From: Mya arenaria
Taxonomy: Eukaryota > Mollusca > Bivalvia > Myida > Myidae
Length of the DNA: 64,000 nt
NCBI RefSeq assembly: GCF_026914265.1
Contig: NC_069136.1
Location: forward strand, 49,336,381-49,400,380
Direction: 5' to 3'
Position 1 is the first letter of the stretch; every line of letters starts with the position of its first letter. A model generated the notes under the pieces. The model saw nothing but the letters and a program-made list of their open reading frames with translations, ran no database searches and had not been told where the DNA came from. This document shows, piece after piece, positions 44,228 through 57,900 of the stretch. The position numbers were made by a program, and so were the translations under genes.

Positions 44228-45714
44228 TTTAAACATATTTTATTCAACATTTACAAACAAACTGCACTGAATATACACACACACTAGTTGCCTATAATAT
44301 TGAAATGGATTGGAACGAAAGCATAGCTTATAGAGTTCATCTCAAAGGGAATTAAATTACTCATTTACCAGAAAAATGCGTATGATTGACGATTAGACGA
44401 TATATATCTTTTATGCGAGAAAAGTTGTTTCTAATGCTAAACAATAGGAATAAGTTTTTTTTAGATATGGATTCAATAGTTCAAACACGATACATAATAG
44501 ATACAAAATAAGCACAAGCGACAGGGATATAAAAGTAGGGTGTGGACAGATATGAAGGAAGAAAAGAAGTTGGGTACATACCATATTGGGGAAACACTGT
44601 AAGTCAGGTAATGATCAGAAACGTTTCGAGTCTTGTATGAATTTATGAACAGTATCAAATATTTTGGAGGTATTCTCGTTGTTTAGGGTTGGATTGCCAT
44701 AGAGAATGAAACCAATGTTAATTTCTGTGATAATTGACATACCACGAAAGAAAGTTTGTCGAGAGTCGGTATATAAAGGACAATGCATAAAATAGTGAGT
44801 ACTACTTTCAACTTCACCACACTCGCAAAGAGGAGAGTTGATAATATTTTTACAATAAAGGTGATAGTTAAGACCACTGCAACTAGTACGCAGTCGAGTG
44901 TGAAGTGCTTGTAATCGGCGGTTACCGTAATAATAGTAAGGCGGGCAGACTGGCAATCGACTACGAAGTGCATATTTAAAGGATGCAATTGAACGACAAT
45001 CCCGCATATTCTGTGAAAGTTCATTCCATGCACGTAAAGTTGAAGGTAAGAATGAGGAAAAGTAAGAATCTGTGATTGACATAACCGTTCTTGTGTTAGA
45101 TGCATTCCGTAGTGAATAATTCTGTGTACTGACATTTAAAGGTGCAAGGGATGATAGATATTCTGGGACAAGGCCGTTTTTCATTTTAGAGAAGAGACAT
45201 AGTTTGTGATTAATGCGTCTTTCTGATAGAGTAGGCCAACATAGCTCCGTATGGAGAACATCAATCGAAATTAACTTAGTAGAGCCACAAACTATTCTAC
45301 CGGCTTCATTTTGTATCTTTTGCAGTTCGTTTTTTTCGTAGTCCTTACAATTATCCCAGACAATATCCGCATATTCAAGAATCGGACGGATGTACGAAAA
45401 ATAAATAGTTTCTAGACATTTTCTGTCCAGACGGAACTTAAGCCTTCGCATGATACATATTCTTTTAAGAGCTTTACTTCTGATGTACTCAAAGTGTTCA
45501 TGCCATGTACAGTCACTGGAAAGAACCAAACCAAGATGTTTATGCGAATTTATTTCTGAGATTTGTTGACCATTCATAGACAAATCTGGATAATTACGCG
45601 GAAGGCGTTTTCTGGAGAACAGGATTGACTTAGTTTTTGCAGGATTAAAGGTGACTAGCCATTTATCAGCCCATTTAGTAATGCTATCAATATCTCTCTG
45701 GATTATTTCAGTGG
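44228..45714 (-). mobile_element. 5'-truncated non-LTR retrotransposon with 9-bp target-site duplication
   Basis: The element lies inside the 64-bp satellite and is bounded by CCTTCCTGA at 44219-44227 and again at 45715-45723. On the minus strand it starts within the RT domain and ends in an AATAAA-containing AT-rich tail. Confidence 0.88.
44615..45714 (-). pseudogene. LINE reverse transcriptase, C-terminal half (intact frame, 5'-truncated)
   Basis: The frame stays open from the truncation point: WADKWLVTFNPAKTKSILFS, KHLGLVLSSDCTWHEH, RPILEYADIVWDN, LSERRINHKLCLF, and the zinc-finger-like CECGEVESSTHYFMHCPLY. These are the late RT (thumb) and C-terminal regions of jockey/RTE-type LINEs. The catalytic YxDD block lies upstream and is missing, so it cannot retrotranspose. 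The uninterrupted frame of over 360 codons suggests recent insertion. Confidence 0.85.
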
Positions 45715-46999
45715 CCTTCCTGAAGCGGCCATATGTGTTTCAATATAGCTGTTTGAATGTCTCAGACATAAATACATACCTTCATGAAGCGGCCATATAT
45801 GTTTCAGCATAAATGTTTGAATGTGTCAGACATAAATACATACCTTCCTGAAGCGGCCATATATGTTTCAATATAACTGTTTTAATGTCTCAGACATAAA
45901 TGCATACCTTCCTGAAGCGGCCATATGTGTTTCATAAATACATACCTTCCTGAAGCGGCCATATGTGTTTTAATATAGCTGTTTGAATGTCTCAGACATA
46001 AATGCATACCTTCCTGAAGCGGCCATATATGTTTCAATATAACTGTTTGAATCTCTCAGACATAAATGCATACGTTCACGAAGCGGCCATATATGTTTCA
46101 ATATAACTGTTTGAATCTCTCAGACATAAATGCATACCTTTATGAAGCGGCCATATATGTTTCAGCATAAATGTTTGAATGTGTCAGACATAAATGCATA
46201 CCTTCATGAAGCGGTCATATATGTTTCAATATAACTGTTTGAATCTCTCAGACATAAATGCATACCTTCATGAAGCGATCATATGTGTTTCAATATAACT
46301 GTTTGAATCTCTCAGACATAAATGCATACCTTCATGAAGCGGCCATATGTGTTTCAATATAGCTGTTTGAATGTCTCAGACATAAATACATACCTTCTTG
46401 AAGCGGCCATATATGTTTCAATATAGCTGTTTGAATGTCTCAGACATAAATGCACACCTTCTTGAAGCGGCCATATATGTTTCAATATAACTGTTTGAAT
46501 CTCTCAGACATAAATGCATACCTTCTTGAAGCGGCCATATATGTTTCAATATAACTGTTTGAATGTGTCAGACATAAATACATACCTTCTTGAAGCGGCC
46601 ATATGTGTTTCAATATAACTGTTTGAATGTGTCAGACATAAATACATACCTTCTTGAAGCGGCCATATGTGTTTCAATATAACTGTTTGAATGTGTCAGA
46701 CATAAATGCACACATTCTAACAGTTATATTGAAACGTATTAGAATGCTAGAAGAAGGTATGTATTTATGTCTGAGACATTCAAACATATTCATGTTATGA
46801 AAACGTACAAATGACAACATATATTTCATTCTAAAAAAAATAAGAATTTGAACTGAAGCTAAAAACTAATAAAGATAATAATCATCGGTATAAAGCAGTT
46901 AAATCTATTTATTTGGTTTTCTTTTTAAAAATAAGTGAATTTAAGATAAGTGAATTCTATGCCCGGATGGAGGAGGGAATAACAAAATTGTAAAATAAC

Positions 47000-48540
47000 G
47001 ACGTTTTACAATGTATAGGTGGAATATCTGTGGAGTTTCTAAGATTGCATCAAGAATCCCGTGGACGGATAGGAATCAATTTCCAAGGTATGGCGGACCT
47101 ATATGTGTTTATATTTTAAACATAAAACAATATAAGCCGGTGGTTTGATCTTCTTTCAGAGAGGGACCGCCAATTAAGGTCCATATAAAGTTTTTCTAAT
47201 GAGAATAATTTCGTAGCGCTGGTGACGATTCTTGCTGCTTCGTGTTGAAACTTCTCTAGATCCTGTTTTCCGACTGCAGTTTAGTTGTCAAATATAATAT
47301 CGCCATATTCAAGTACCGATCGGATACAAGATTATTTCTAGAGTTATACGATCAAGCGTATATTTAAAATGTTTATCCGCACCCATGCATTCTCTTTGAT
47401 GTAATCGATATGGGATCACCAAGAACGGTCGCTTGATAGAACCATGCCAAGATGCTATGATTGAGCGAAGTCAAAGGGGCATGAACAGGTCGACGAAGTT
47501 TCCACGAAACATAGAATTTGTCTTCTGTGGATTAAATGAGACTTACCAGGTCTCCGCCCATTTACTATTTTTTCGGAGATCAGAATTAAGAATAGTAGCA
47601 TCATACGGATTATCTACAACCATGGATAAATTGGTGTCGTCTGTGAAAAGACTTATTTACGCGTCAGTGTGACGAACTAATTCGTTGATATTTACAATAA
47701 AGAACGAAGGGAAGAAGTCGAACCCTGAAGTGTTACTCGTTGTTTTCTATTTTGTAGATAGCTACCAAGCCAAAGAAACATATGACGGGCACCTATAGCA
47801 TGTAACTTAAAAAGAAGGTCTGCATTCCAAACACGGTCGAATGCTTTGCATATGTCGCAGAAAACACCACGAACATCCTTGCCATTATCAAGAGACTAAT
47901 TGGTTAATAGTTGAGGTATGTTACCAGACTGGAAGTCAGTAAGAATATTGTTGTTGGGAATATGATTATATATACGTTTATAAACATCTCTCTCGAATAC
48001 TTTGCTTAGAGAGTTTAGAAATGATTGATAAAGGACGATAGATATCTACTAAGTAAGACTCGCCTTTCTTGGGGATTAGACAAGCATAAGCAACTTTCCA
48101 AGATTCTGGAAAAGATCTAATAGTGGCTGTGCCAGCACAACATATAGTTCTTTTAAGATTATATTATCTATCGTACTTGGCCCGACAGCCCTTCCAAGGA
48201 ACAGAGAGCGTAGTCGAGCTTCGATATCAGAGTGGTTAAACCGTACCATTTAGAGAAAGGAGTAAATGTCGTACTTTGGTGGAGCTGGTTGGGTGTTTGG
48301 TTCCTCAAGAAGAGTTCGGTGTGTAAAAAAAGTGTTGAGTGCATTTGCCTTTTCTTCAGTGTTATACACATGTATATGTTTTCAGAATTGACAAGCGGGG
48401 AACGTAAACCGGAGTTTGAAGACATGAATTGTTTGACAGTAGACCATCATTCCTTTTCTTTCTTTTCGAGAATTGACTTAGAGAAAGTAACACTGTGTAC
48501 CTTAAATTGTTTCATTAAAATACAAGCAAAATTAATCCAA
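47000..48540 (-). pseudogene. Second, decayed LINE reverse transcriptase
   Basis: On the minus strand: SFPESWKVAYACLIPKKG (about 48100), VFCDICKAFDRVWNADLLFK (about 47850), GSYLQNRKQRVTLQGS, then LEYGDIIFDN and LSERRSNHRL (about 47200). These match the F-x-D-x-x-KAFD-x-V block and later parts of the RT, in the same orientation as the LINE at 44228. Stops, frameshifts and a missing segment around the YxDD region mark it as dead. Confidence 0.75.
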
Positions 48541-48863
48541 AATAGATCACACGTATAGAAGCAAAAAAAAACAGAGAAATATGTTCATATCATTTCTGTC
48601 AAAATAGTTATTTAGAGAAAATCGTCCCAGACTTGGTTTGTTTACATCAGTCGTGTTCCGAGATGACTGATCATGTGAGAACCCCTTTAGGTCTCGAGAT
48701 ACGGTCAAAGTTTGGTATCTAGCTATCACATTCCTTTTTCTCCAGACACCCCTATCAAAAATCTCATTAGAGAAACTTAAATAGGTCGGGTTAGAGTACC
48801 GCGATTAGGAGCTATGTAAAAACATTAAAATAAAATAAAAGCTAAGCATTGTTTTAATTTAAA

Positions 48864-48912
48864 ATGAAGAATTTGTTTTGTGGATGTCTGTTGCTTGTGG
48901 CATTCTGCAAGG
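48864..48912 (+). CDS. VWDE: VWDE exon 1 (signal peptide)
   Basis: ATG then 16 codons plus one base, donor AAGG|GTAAGT. Encodes a short n-region and hydrophobic core (CGCLLLVAFC), a typical secretory signal; cleavage is probably just after the exon junction. Confidence 0.8.
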
Positions 48913-51900
48913 GTAAGTTGACTGATGGAGGCGAATATTTTTGCATTTTCAATATAAATACTCTTAAAAGTATACATATTTTGTATAAGCACTGCGTTTT
49001 ACATATATAATTCAAACCTTTTATTGGCGTGAATGATGTATACTAGTATACACAAATATGTACGTATATATTCCCATATGATTTAGTATTTTATTGATAA
49101 TTTTCTTGAACCTGCCTTTGATATAAGTATATATACTGATTATTTTTATATGCTCAGTTGTATTACGCGTGCGTGAAACTTGACAGATATTACAGTGTTA
49201 GTACGATTTGCGACTACGTAAAGTTCTGATTAATGCGTTTCATATACTTCTTTTAATCGATTGATTTTAACCAAATGTGTTGACCATTGGCATCATGGTT
49301 ATCTTAAGCCACACCAGTGTAAACTAAGCATGCGATAGATACTGGAAAAACACAAAACTTGTTTTATTTAGTAGTACAAAGATCAAGCGCAAAATAAAAC
49401 CCACTGGCAACGCCCCTGACGTCTGACAAACACGCGAATATACACAATACATTACAACACATATTATCTACATAAATAACAATAAAAAAATATCAATAAA
49501 ACAATAAACGGTCATCGTTCAGTTTAATGTATGTTCAAGAAACTCGGACCCACTAATAATCCAATTTTTCATTCGCTACAATGTTCAATTTTGATGCCTA
49601 GTGATACTACACACTTTCGGTATTAGCTGGAAGGGTATTGCTAGCTGATTCAGGGCTTACACAAGCTTACACAAGCTTACACGTGTGGTCTCCGGGTAAA
49701 CGTATTTATATTGCGAGAAAAGTGATAAAACTTACTTACCAGGTGAAAATATCCTCCCAAAACACCAAAATGTCTTCGAACACCGCCATTTTATTCCGCA
49801 TCACACATTTCCCTCACTTAATTTTCGGCAATCACAAAACACGTTGGACCTCCTGTTTAGCAGATATCTGAAGACACACATATCTGATAAACATGCAGTG
49901 GCTTTATTATTCGAGAACATCTTCTTGTTATCTAGGCGCTCTGTCCCTGGATCCTTGCGTCCAGAACACCGTGCTCAACGGCCAGTGGCGCCACCAGGCG
50001 AATGTCATCCATAACCCAAACATCGACCATGTCCAGGTAATGTTTCGAGTATTGAAGCAGAGACATTGTGGGTTAAGGGCGGGCAACCACCCTTGCTAAC
50101 CACATAGCCATTCTTCTTTTACCCAACTCGACCACGTTTCAGTAAAATCTTTCCCAATGTTTTTTTTTTCATTTTTGTCTTCTATATCCATATCTCCTTT
50201 CTCCCGCCATTTTTATTGTTTATTCTTATTCTTAACCGTTTCTACCCCCTATCAATAACTTCTTCTCTCGCCCTTCATCCATTCTCACCAATTTTCATTT
50301 CTTAAATCAAGTCCATCCCTAACAGTACCAACCTTCTTTAATCATACAACCGAATTCATTTCCTTTCCCTTTGTCACCCACTAGCCATGACCCCCTTCTT
50401 CCTTGCATCCCTTGCATTAATACACTCGCATCAAATCAATTCATCCTCTCCTTTCGTTTCACTTGCCATCCGCTTCTTACACACTTCCGTTCCTCGTCGT
50501 TCCACTCATCAAAAATCTCTACCCGCTTTAACTCCCCCTCCATTCCTCACCAACTTTCCTTTCACAGTCAAACTTCTTCGCCTTGCATCTCTTGTCCCAT
50601 CTACCTTCTACCACGCAACTACTTTCCTCTCCAAAACGTTATCTGCCCTTTCCGTTTGTCCCTTTTCCATCCATTCATTCCCTCCTCTTCACTCTTCACA
50701 TATTTCCATTTCCAAACCTCATCGGGCCCCTCTTCATTCTCTTGTCGATTTCTTAACTCACTCCATGTGTTACGTTCTTTACCACCAGACATGTCACGTG
50801 TTGTAAAACATTAGCATAATTCAGTCAAGTTAAATAATTCGTAAACAGTCTCATATTTTGTAATTGTTTACTAATATTTTTTGTTTAAAGTACAGTCGTG
50901 TTGATCTATTTTAGAGTATCGGTATGATCAAAAATACATTTTTGAAATTTGACTGTTAGGAACCGAAGTACATGTAGTCCGCTCATAGACTTATACACCT
51001 ACATAAGCGGTTTGTCACTCCATTGAAATATGATGTTCAGCTTACTTAAACACGACTTTTAAAAAACGTTTATATAGTATTTTTTTCTTTTATAATTATT
51101 AATGATAATTATGACAAACAATTGAATATTCTCTACCCCAGTGTGACCACACTCTGTCTTCCGGCTGGTACGTGTTTGACCAAGGGGAGATGGTGTTCGG
51201 CACATGCGTGGACAACTACCACTGTGGGACGCACGTGCCCTTCTGGGTGAATGGGACCAAACCTTCTGTAAGTAGTTTACTTGTTTTTTGTTTTATTTTA
51301 GCTTGTTTGAAAGTGGTTATCAATGATCACTATAGTTGCAACCTACAGATATAAGTTCGGAAATAAGTTCTCTGAAAACATTATTAGTGTGTGAAATAAT
51401 ACTGAGGCTGAAGTCGAACACTGAAACATCAGTATCCATACCAGTTAACTGAAAACATACAGTCTGAATTACCATACAGGAAAGATCAAGCTTAAAATAT
51501 CTTTGAAGTTTCCTTGAAGCTGACAGTTACGTCAGTGTTTTATTATGTAATTATCAAAACTAGCGTTGAAAATACTCATTCGCAACTCAGTCGAAAGCAC
51601 CTTATTTCTTGAATTACATTCCTGTAATCTGTTGTATGTTCTCAAGGCAGCTGACGGCCCCGTCATCCTGAATGCGTGTGGGAAATACAACGACGATTGC
51701 TGCTTCTACCAAACCGAAGTCGCTGTGAAGAATTGTGGCAATTTCTACGCCTACTACCTGCAGCCAACCAAGGGCTGCTCCTTGGCGTATTGTGTCGACC
51801 CTGTGGCCACCTGCACTGGTGATAGATACTCCAAGACTGGACATGAACCATGTGTAGGTAAGGACTACTTTAATTAATTCAAAACAATAATCTGTTTTGT

Positions 51901-54900
51901 TATTCTCTTACCGAAATATTACTCTTGTTTTTCACTGTTCAGTGAGAGCTATTTCTTCATTTTTATCATGAAAGTCAGCTACATTACAGTGATAAATCGA
52001 CTGACACCCAATTAAACGCAAATGAATAACTCATCCATTAAAAGCACCATTTATAATGTTTGCTAATTTAAATGTTACTGTAAACGATTATAAAAAAGTC
52101 AATATACATGTAAGAACATACTCTTAATACGAAACATGAATCATATTTTTTATTTTCAGATGCTTATCCTAAACTTACACATACTCCGTTCCTGACGAAA
52201 CCGGTGGTGGAAGGAACTGACTTCAAATTCATGTGTCTTGTACCCTACCCGCTAAACAATAACGACGCCATATTGGAAGTCACATGGTTAGCAGATGGCC
52301 ATCCAATCAAAACTCCCGAACTGTTGACTGGTTCAAAACGCGACTCAGTCCTGTATGGCGAGGAGCTTGCGGGTGTCATGAATTCAAATATAACATGCGC
52401 CGTCAAGACTTCATTTGCAGACTACCACACTGGAGTAACCAGTCCGCCTTCTATAAGTAACAGTTACTGGGCAGGAATAAATGTACGAAATAAGTTTATT
52501 TTATTTTGAAATAATGCCGATGTTAAATATGCTTCAACTAAAATTTGTCACGATTAAATTGATTAATTAGGAATGCGTAATTTGAAATTTATTTACTATA
52601 TATTGTTATTTATATACTGAATGACAATTAAACTACTTCAAACGATGCAACTTTCATCTTACAGCTGTCGTCTGAGATACTTACTTTGCATGCTGGTGAT
52701 ACTAATGTAGCCGTGACGTTGACGTCAACGCTCCCAGTCGTGTGTAAGACGTTAACGTCAGATTGCAAGCTTGAATTCGTCATCTCGACTGACAATGGTA
52801 ACGTGAAATAAACTCATTTGGTTTTACTCAAATTCAGATAAAAGCACTAACTCTATTTTTAACGTTCAACTTTATTTCTCAAAAAGGCATGAGGCCCCAA
52901 CATTGGGACAGCATAGGCACACTGTTAGCTACACCCTCGGCCCAATTCTAGCATTGATCAAACAATCGGATTTATTATTACGACTTAAGTTGTTTGTTGT
53001 ACATATGCTTCACAGAAAACGTGTCTCCTGACAAGTGTACGCTAACGCTTCGCCCCACTGACTGGGAACCAAGCCTCAACCACGCACAAACAAGCCTCGT
53101 CCTCAGTCCAAATCCTAGCTTCGCCCCGACTGCCGGGTCGGTTACAACATTGACCTTCACCCCCACATCCAACGGGAACTGCGGGAAAGAGTGGATCACT
53201 TTTAGTTTACCAAACGTGATTGTGAGTTATATTTTGCTTCTGTTCACAGCTTTAGAATACAATCTGCAGTTTAAGCCTATGAAATTGCAGATAGGCAAGC
53301 ATTAAGTACTAGACTTAATCATTAAGACTTTCACCTTTCGCGGACGTTTAAAGGTCCGCATTCTGCCACTAGTGCACCAGTCAATTTTAACCAAGCCCCC
53401 CCCCCCTCCCCCCAGGTCCGGGGGTATACCGGGGATAGCCGGGGAAATGGGCCGTGGTTTTACCTTTTTGGTGGCCCCGCAGTGCCGGGTGAATGCGGTG
53501 GTTTTGTCTTCGCTTTAAATAAAGCGGGGAATGGGCCTTACCTAGGGTCCCTGGGGTGCAGGTGCATTTGGCGGGGATTTTACCATCTGTTCGTCCCGGC
53601 AGGGTGGGGATTTTACCCGGGGTTGGCTGGACCGAAAGTCAAAGTCCCTACTATTCCCCGGACCTGGGGGGCCGTGGTTACAATTGACTGGTGCATAATC
53701 CAGACCACACTCCCTGTGTTAGATCTTGCGTTGTCAATGTATCAGCCAAAGAGTTTGTATTCTAAGTCAGTTAGATGACCTGAAGTAATTTCTAAATGAT
53801 TAAGCAGGGCTAGTTTGCTACGCTCACTACACTCATTCTAATTCATTAAGAATGTTATTCATGGCATCTAACTATTATTTATACCGGTGGAAGCAGACTG
53901 GTTATTGTACGGTTTAACACATCGATAACTTTGAAATTATGCGAAGTTTAAGTTCTCGTTAATTGCATAACAGAGTAAATCATTTTCAACAGGTTCAGTA
54001 GTTGTTTATAACGACGAGAAATCGAGTGACTTACTAAATTTTATCTACAGATGCAGCCATTTTGTAGAGATGTTTCAATAGTATCCATTAATTGTTTCCT
54101 CCATTTTAATTAGGCCCACAAGGAGGGGTCGGGGAAAGGGGCCTCGTGTTCATCGATCGGTGACCCCCACGTCATGACCTTTGACAGCATCAGGTAAACA
54201 TAGTAATTTATAAAAGGATTGAATACATCCGTGTAGAATTTTAATTACGTTCTTGATATATAATATCACAGAAATATGACGTATAATTAGTCTGTGATAA
54301 TGAATTCACCGAAGCAAGCCGTAAAACATCCAAGTTGTTTAAAAAACGGCGTATTTGCAGGTAGAATAACTTGAAAACTGATTAAAATATTCTTGTAAAT
54401 TCAAAATTTTAACTGCGGCTCTTGGGCATAAAACAATAACTCACTTGACCAAGTATACTGTGTACAATTGATTGGGTAAAGTGTCTCATTTATTTATTTA
54501 TTAAAAAACAATTAATCTGAATATTTTTGTGGTTGATATATTCCATTTCGTGTTGATGCGAAATGGCAGAACTAAGCTACCATATAGAACACTAATTGTA
54601 GGAAATCTATAAATAAACATCAAAGGCTTGATTCATTTGTTCATTTATTTATTTTCAGTTTATTTCATCTGTTTCAGGCGAAAATACACTAATTTGCATG
54701 TTGGACAATACGTAATGCTGAAAAGGAAGAAGTCAAACTTCAGGGTATATGGATTTCGATCAAAAAAATAGATAAATATTTATATTAATTTTTAAATGGA
54801 CACTACCATGCTAAGTAAAATCAGCTGACTTAAAGGGGCGAGCTAGCATTAAGGAAATATCTTAGAATTGGGCAAAAAGCAATTGTACTGTGTTACAACA

Positions 54901-57900
54901 GATTTGTATTTTAATCGTTCACCATTTACAATTATTAATAAAAAAAAAAAAACATTATTAGAAAAAACGACAACGTACTACTGTCGAACCCCGTTGTCTC
55001 GAACTCGCTTGGCTCGAATTCCTCGTTGGCTCAAACTGTATGTAAAGGACCGATTTCTGAATACTGAAGGTCAAAAATCCCGCTTGGCTCGACTTTTTCG
55101 AGGCTCGAGGTATTTTCACTGGTCCCTCGGAGTTCGAGCCAACGGGTTTCGACTGTAGTATAACAATACTCTTTATATGGAATCGCAAGGTCCTTAATAG
55201 ATATATAAGTAAATGACCTGAGCTATATTTTCAGGTTGATGCCCGAACTTTTAGCAACGGCCGTGCCTCTTTTAACTGCGGAGTGGCCATGCGTGACGGA
55301 ACTGACGTCATCATTCTGGACATGTGCTGGGGCCGCATGGGCACAACGTACCCTAAACTGGAGATAAGAAACAGGGCGACGTTCTCAAACAAGACAGAAA
55401 TTGTCCAAAGTGGGACGGGGAACCAGTTTGTGGTGAGATAAATGAGAGTGATACTACACTTAGCCAGACAGTGGGTTGAGTGACAATTGCTCAGAGTGGG
55501 GCGGGGAACCAGTTTGTGGTGAGATAAATGAGAGTGATACTACACTGCACTATGAGAGTGAGATGGGTGATAATTGCTAAGAGTGGGACGAGGAGCCAGT
55601 TTGTGGTGAGATAAATGAGAGTGATACTACAATGCGCTATGAGAGTGAGATGGGGGACAATTGTCAAGAGTGGGACAGTTTATGGTGAGACAAATGAGAG
55701 TGATACTACACTGCGCTTTGAGAGTGAGATGGGTGTCAATTGTTCAGAATGTGACTGGGAACTAGTTTGTGATGAGACAAATATGAGTGATACTACACTT
55801 AGCCAGACAGTGGGTTGAGTGACAATTGCTCAGAGTGGGACGGGGAACCAGTTTGTGGTGAGATAAATGAGAGTGATACTACACTGCGCTATGAGAGTGA
55901 GATGGGTGACAATTGTTCAGAGTGGGAGTGGGAGCCAGTTTGTGGTGAGATAAATGAGAGTGATACTACAATGCGCTATGAGAGTGAGATGGGGGACAAT
56001 TGTCAAGAGTGGGACAGTTTATGGTGAGACAAATGAGAGTGATACTACACTGCGCTTTGAGAGTGAGATAGGTGTCAATTGTTCAGAATGTGACGGGGAA
56101 CTAGTTTGTGATGAGACAAACGAGAGTGATACTACACTTAGCCAGACAGTGGGTTGAGTGACAATTGCTCAGAGTGGGACGGGGAACCAGTTTGTGGTGA
56201 GATAAATGAGAGTGATACTACACTGCGCTATGAGAGTGAGATGGGTGACAATTGTTCAGAGTGGGAGTGGGAACCAGTTTGTGGTGAGATAAATGAGAGT
56301 AAGATGGGTGACAATTGTTCAGAGTGGGACTGGGAACCAGTTTGTGGTGAGATAAATGAGACTGATACTACATTTCGCCATGAGAGTGAGATGGCTGACA
56401 ATTGTTCAAAGTGAGACGGGGAACCAGTTTGTGATGAGATAAATGATAGTGATACCAAATTGCGCGATGAGAGTGGGATGGGTGACAATTCATTTCAACA
56501 AATACGGATTTGACCGGCGCTTTCTGAATCTGAATAAAATAACATTTAGTAAAATGTGCTCAACTTCTTATCACATAATTATAATCCTATATGATTACTT
56601 TAGCCATGCAATTTAATATTCCGCGAGACTTAAAAAACTGAAATGTTTTATTTTTTGCCTTCACCAGCCACTTTGTATTGTGTAAGACCATTACAACAAT
56701 GTGTTGCAGGTATTCTGCTTTATGTTACTGCTGGTAACTATCTTTCTCGACTTGTATTTCAGTTCAAGTTTCCTTCCGGAGCAATTGTAACTGCTAAACA
56801 GATGAAAAACTTCTTGAATCTGGCCATTTTTGTTCCTGACACGTTCAGAGGGTAAGTTCCCATAAAGTGGCATATCCAGATGAGAGCTTCTCATTAAAAA
56901 ACTCATTGAAATGATAAGGGTTTTTTATAGAAGTTAACTTTGAAAATGTAGGTTCTCATATAATTACATATTCGAAGGTTATGTTCAAGTATAATGATAC
57001 ATTCAATGTTTATGTAGACATATAACGACACATTAAAAAGGTATGTTCAAATATACTTACGCATTTAAAGTATATGTGCACATATAATGACATATTCAAA
57101 GGTTATGCTAAAACATACTTACACAATTAAGTGTATGTAAACATAAAATGACACATTCAAATGGTTTGTACACATGTATATAATGACATATTCAATGGAT
57201 ATATGTTATAAAACGACACACTCAAAGTGTTTGTAAAAATATAATGACTCATTCAAAGGTATGTACAAATCTAATTACACATTCAAAGTGTTTGTACACA
57301 TATAATAACACATTCAATGGATATGTTCAATTATACCGAAACATTCAAAGGTGCAAACATATCGACACATTCAGTGGTATGTTTTCATAAAATCTGTAAT
57401 AATATTTAAAGCACATTAGGAAATGAATGCATATACTGTTTATAGAAGAAGAAACTTTTAAGAAAATGACAAAATTTTAAGATTAAGTTTATGTTCTATG
57501 AAAATGCGTCCCATGTATAGATGTCTTGATTGTTTCCTTCAGCGATACTGACGGTCTTTGTGGACGATTTGACGGTAACCAAGACAACGACTTGAAAATG
57601 CCCAATGGCAATGTTGTGAGATTTTTCCAGAATCCTTCGCAGAAACCATATCAGTTCATTGAATCATGGAAGTACGTTTGCCCACATACGGACCAACCAG
57701 CACAAACGTTACTTTTCCGTGGACTATGTTTAAAGTTTCGCTTTGTTTACAAAAATGCATGCAATGGTTTTGAAATAATTCTATTTTTGGGCAAAACATT
57801 TCTTTTTTGTTGGGATTTGTTTTCTGATGGAGAATTTGGGGAAAATCAGGGTCCGTCGCAGGTACCGGGTATGACAAAAAGGGTATAGAGGAAACAAATA

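Larger units (their letters stand above)
44155..46735. repeat. 64-bp satellite array interrupted by a LINE
   Basis: Unit CCTTCCTGAAGCGGCCATAT, GTGTTTCAATATAGCTGTTT, GAATGTCTCAGACATAAATACATA. About one unit lies left of the LINE (44155-44227) and some 16 to its right (45715-46735). The last part is followed by an inverted partial unit at 46720-46780. Confidence 0.92.

Noticed and set aside
44683..45135. 150-codon ORF overlapping the LINE
   Set aside because: Shadow frame of the reverse transcriptase reading.
50371..50814. Two overlapping ORFs of 147 and 139 codons
   Set aside because: Low-complexity Ser/Pro/Phe/His translations of the pyrimidine-rich tract within a VWDE intron.
57656..57888. 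Extension of VWDE exon 12 to a stop at 57888
   Set aside because: Donor GTACGT after ESW-K and the phase-matched exon 13 (IPAGHSLFEM) fit the family; the rest is intron.
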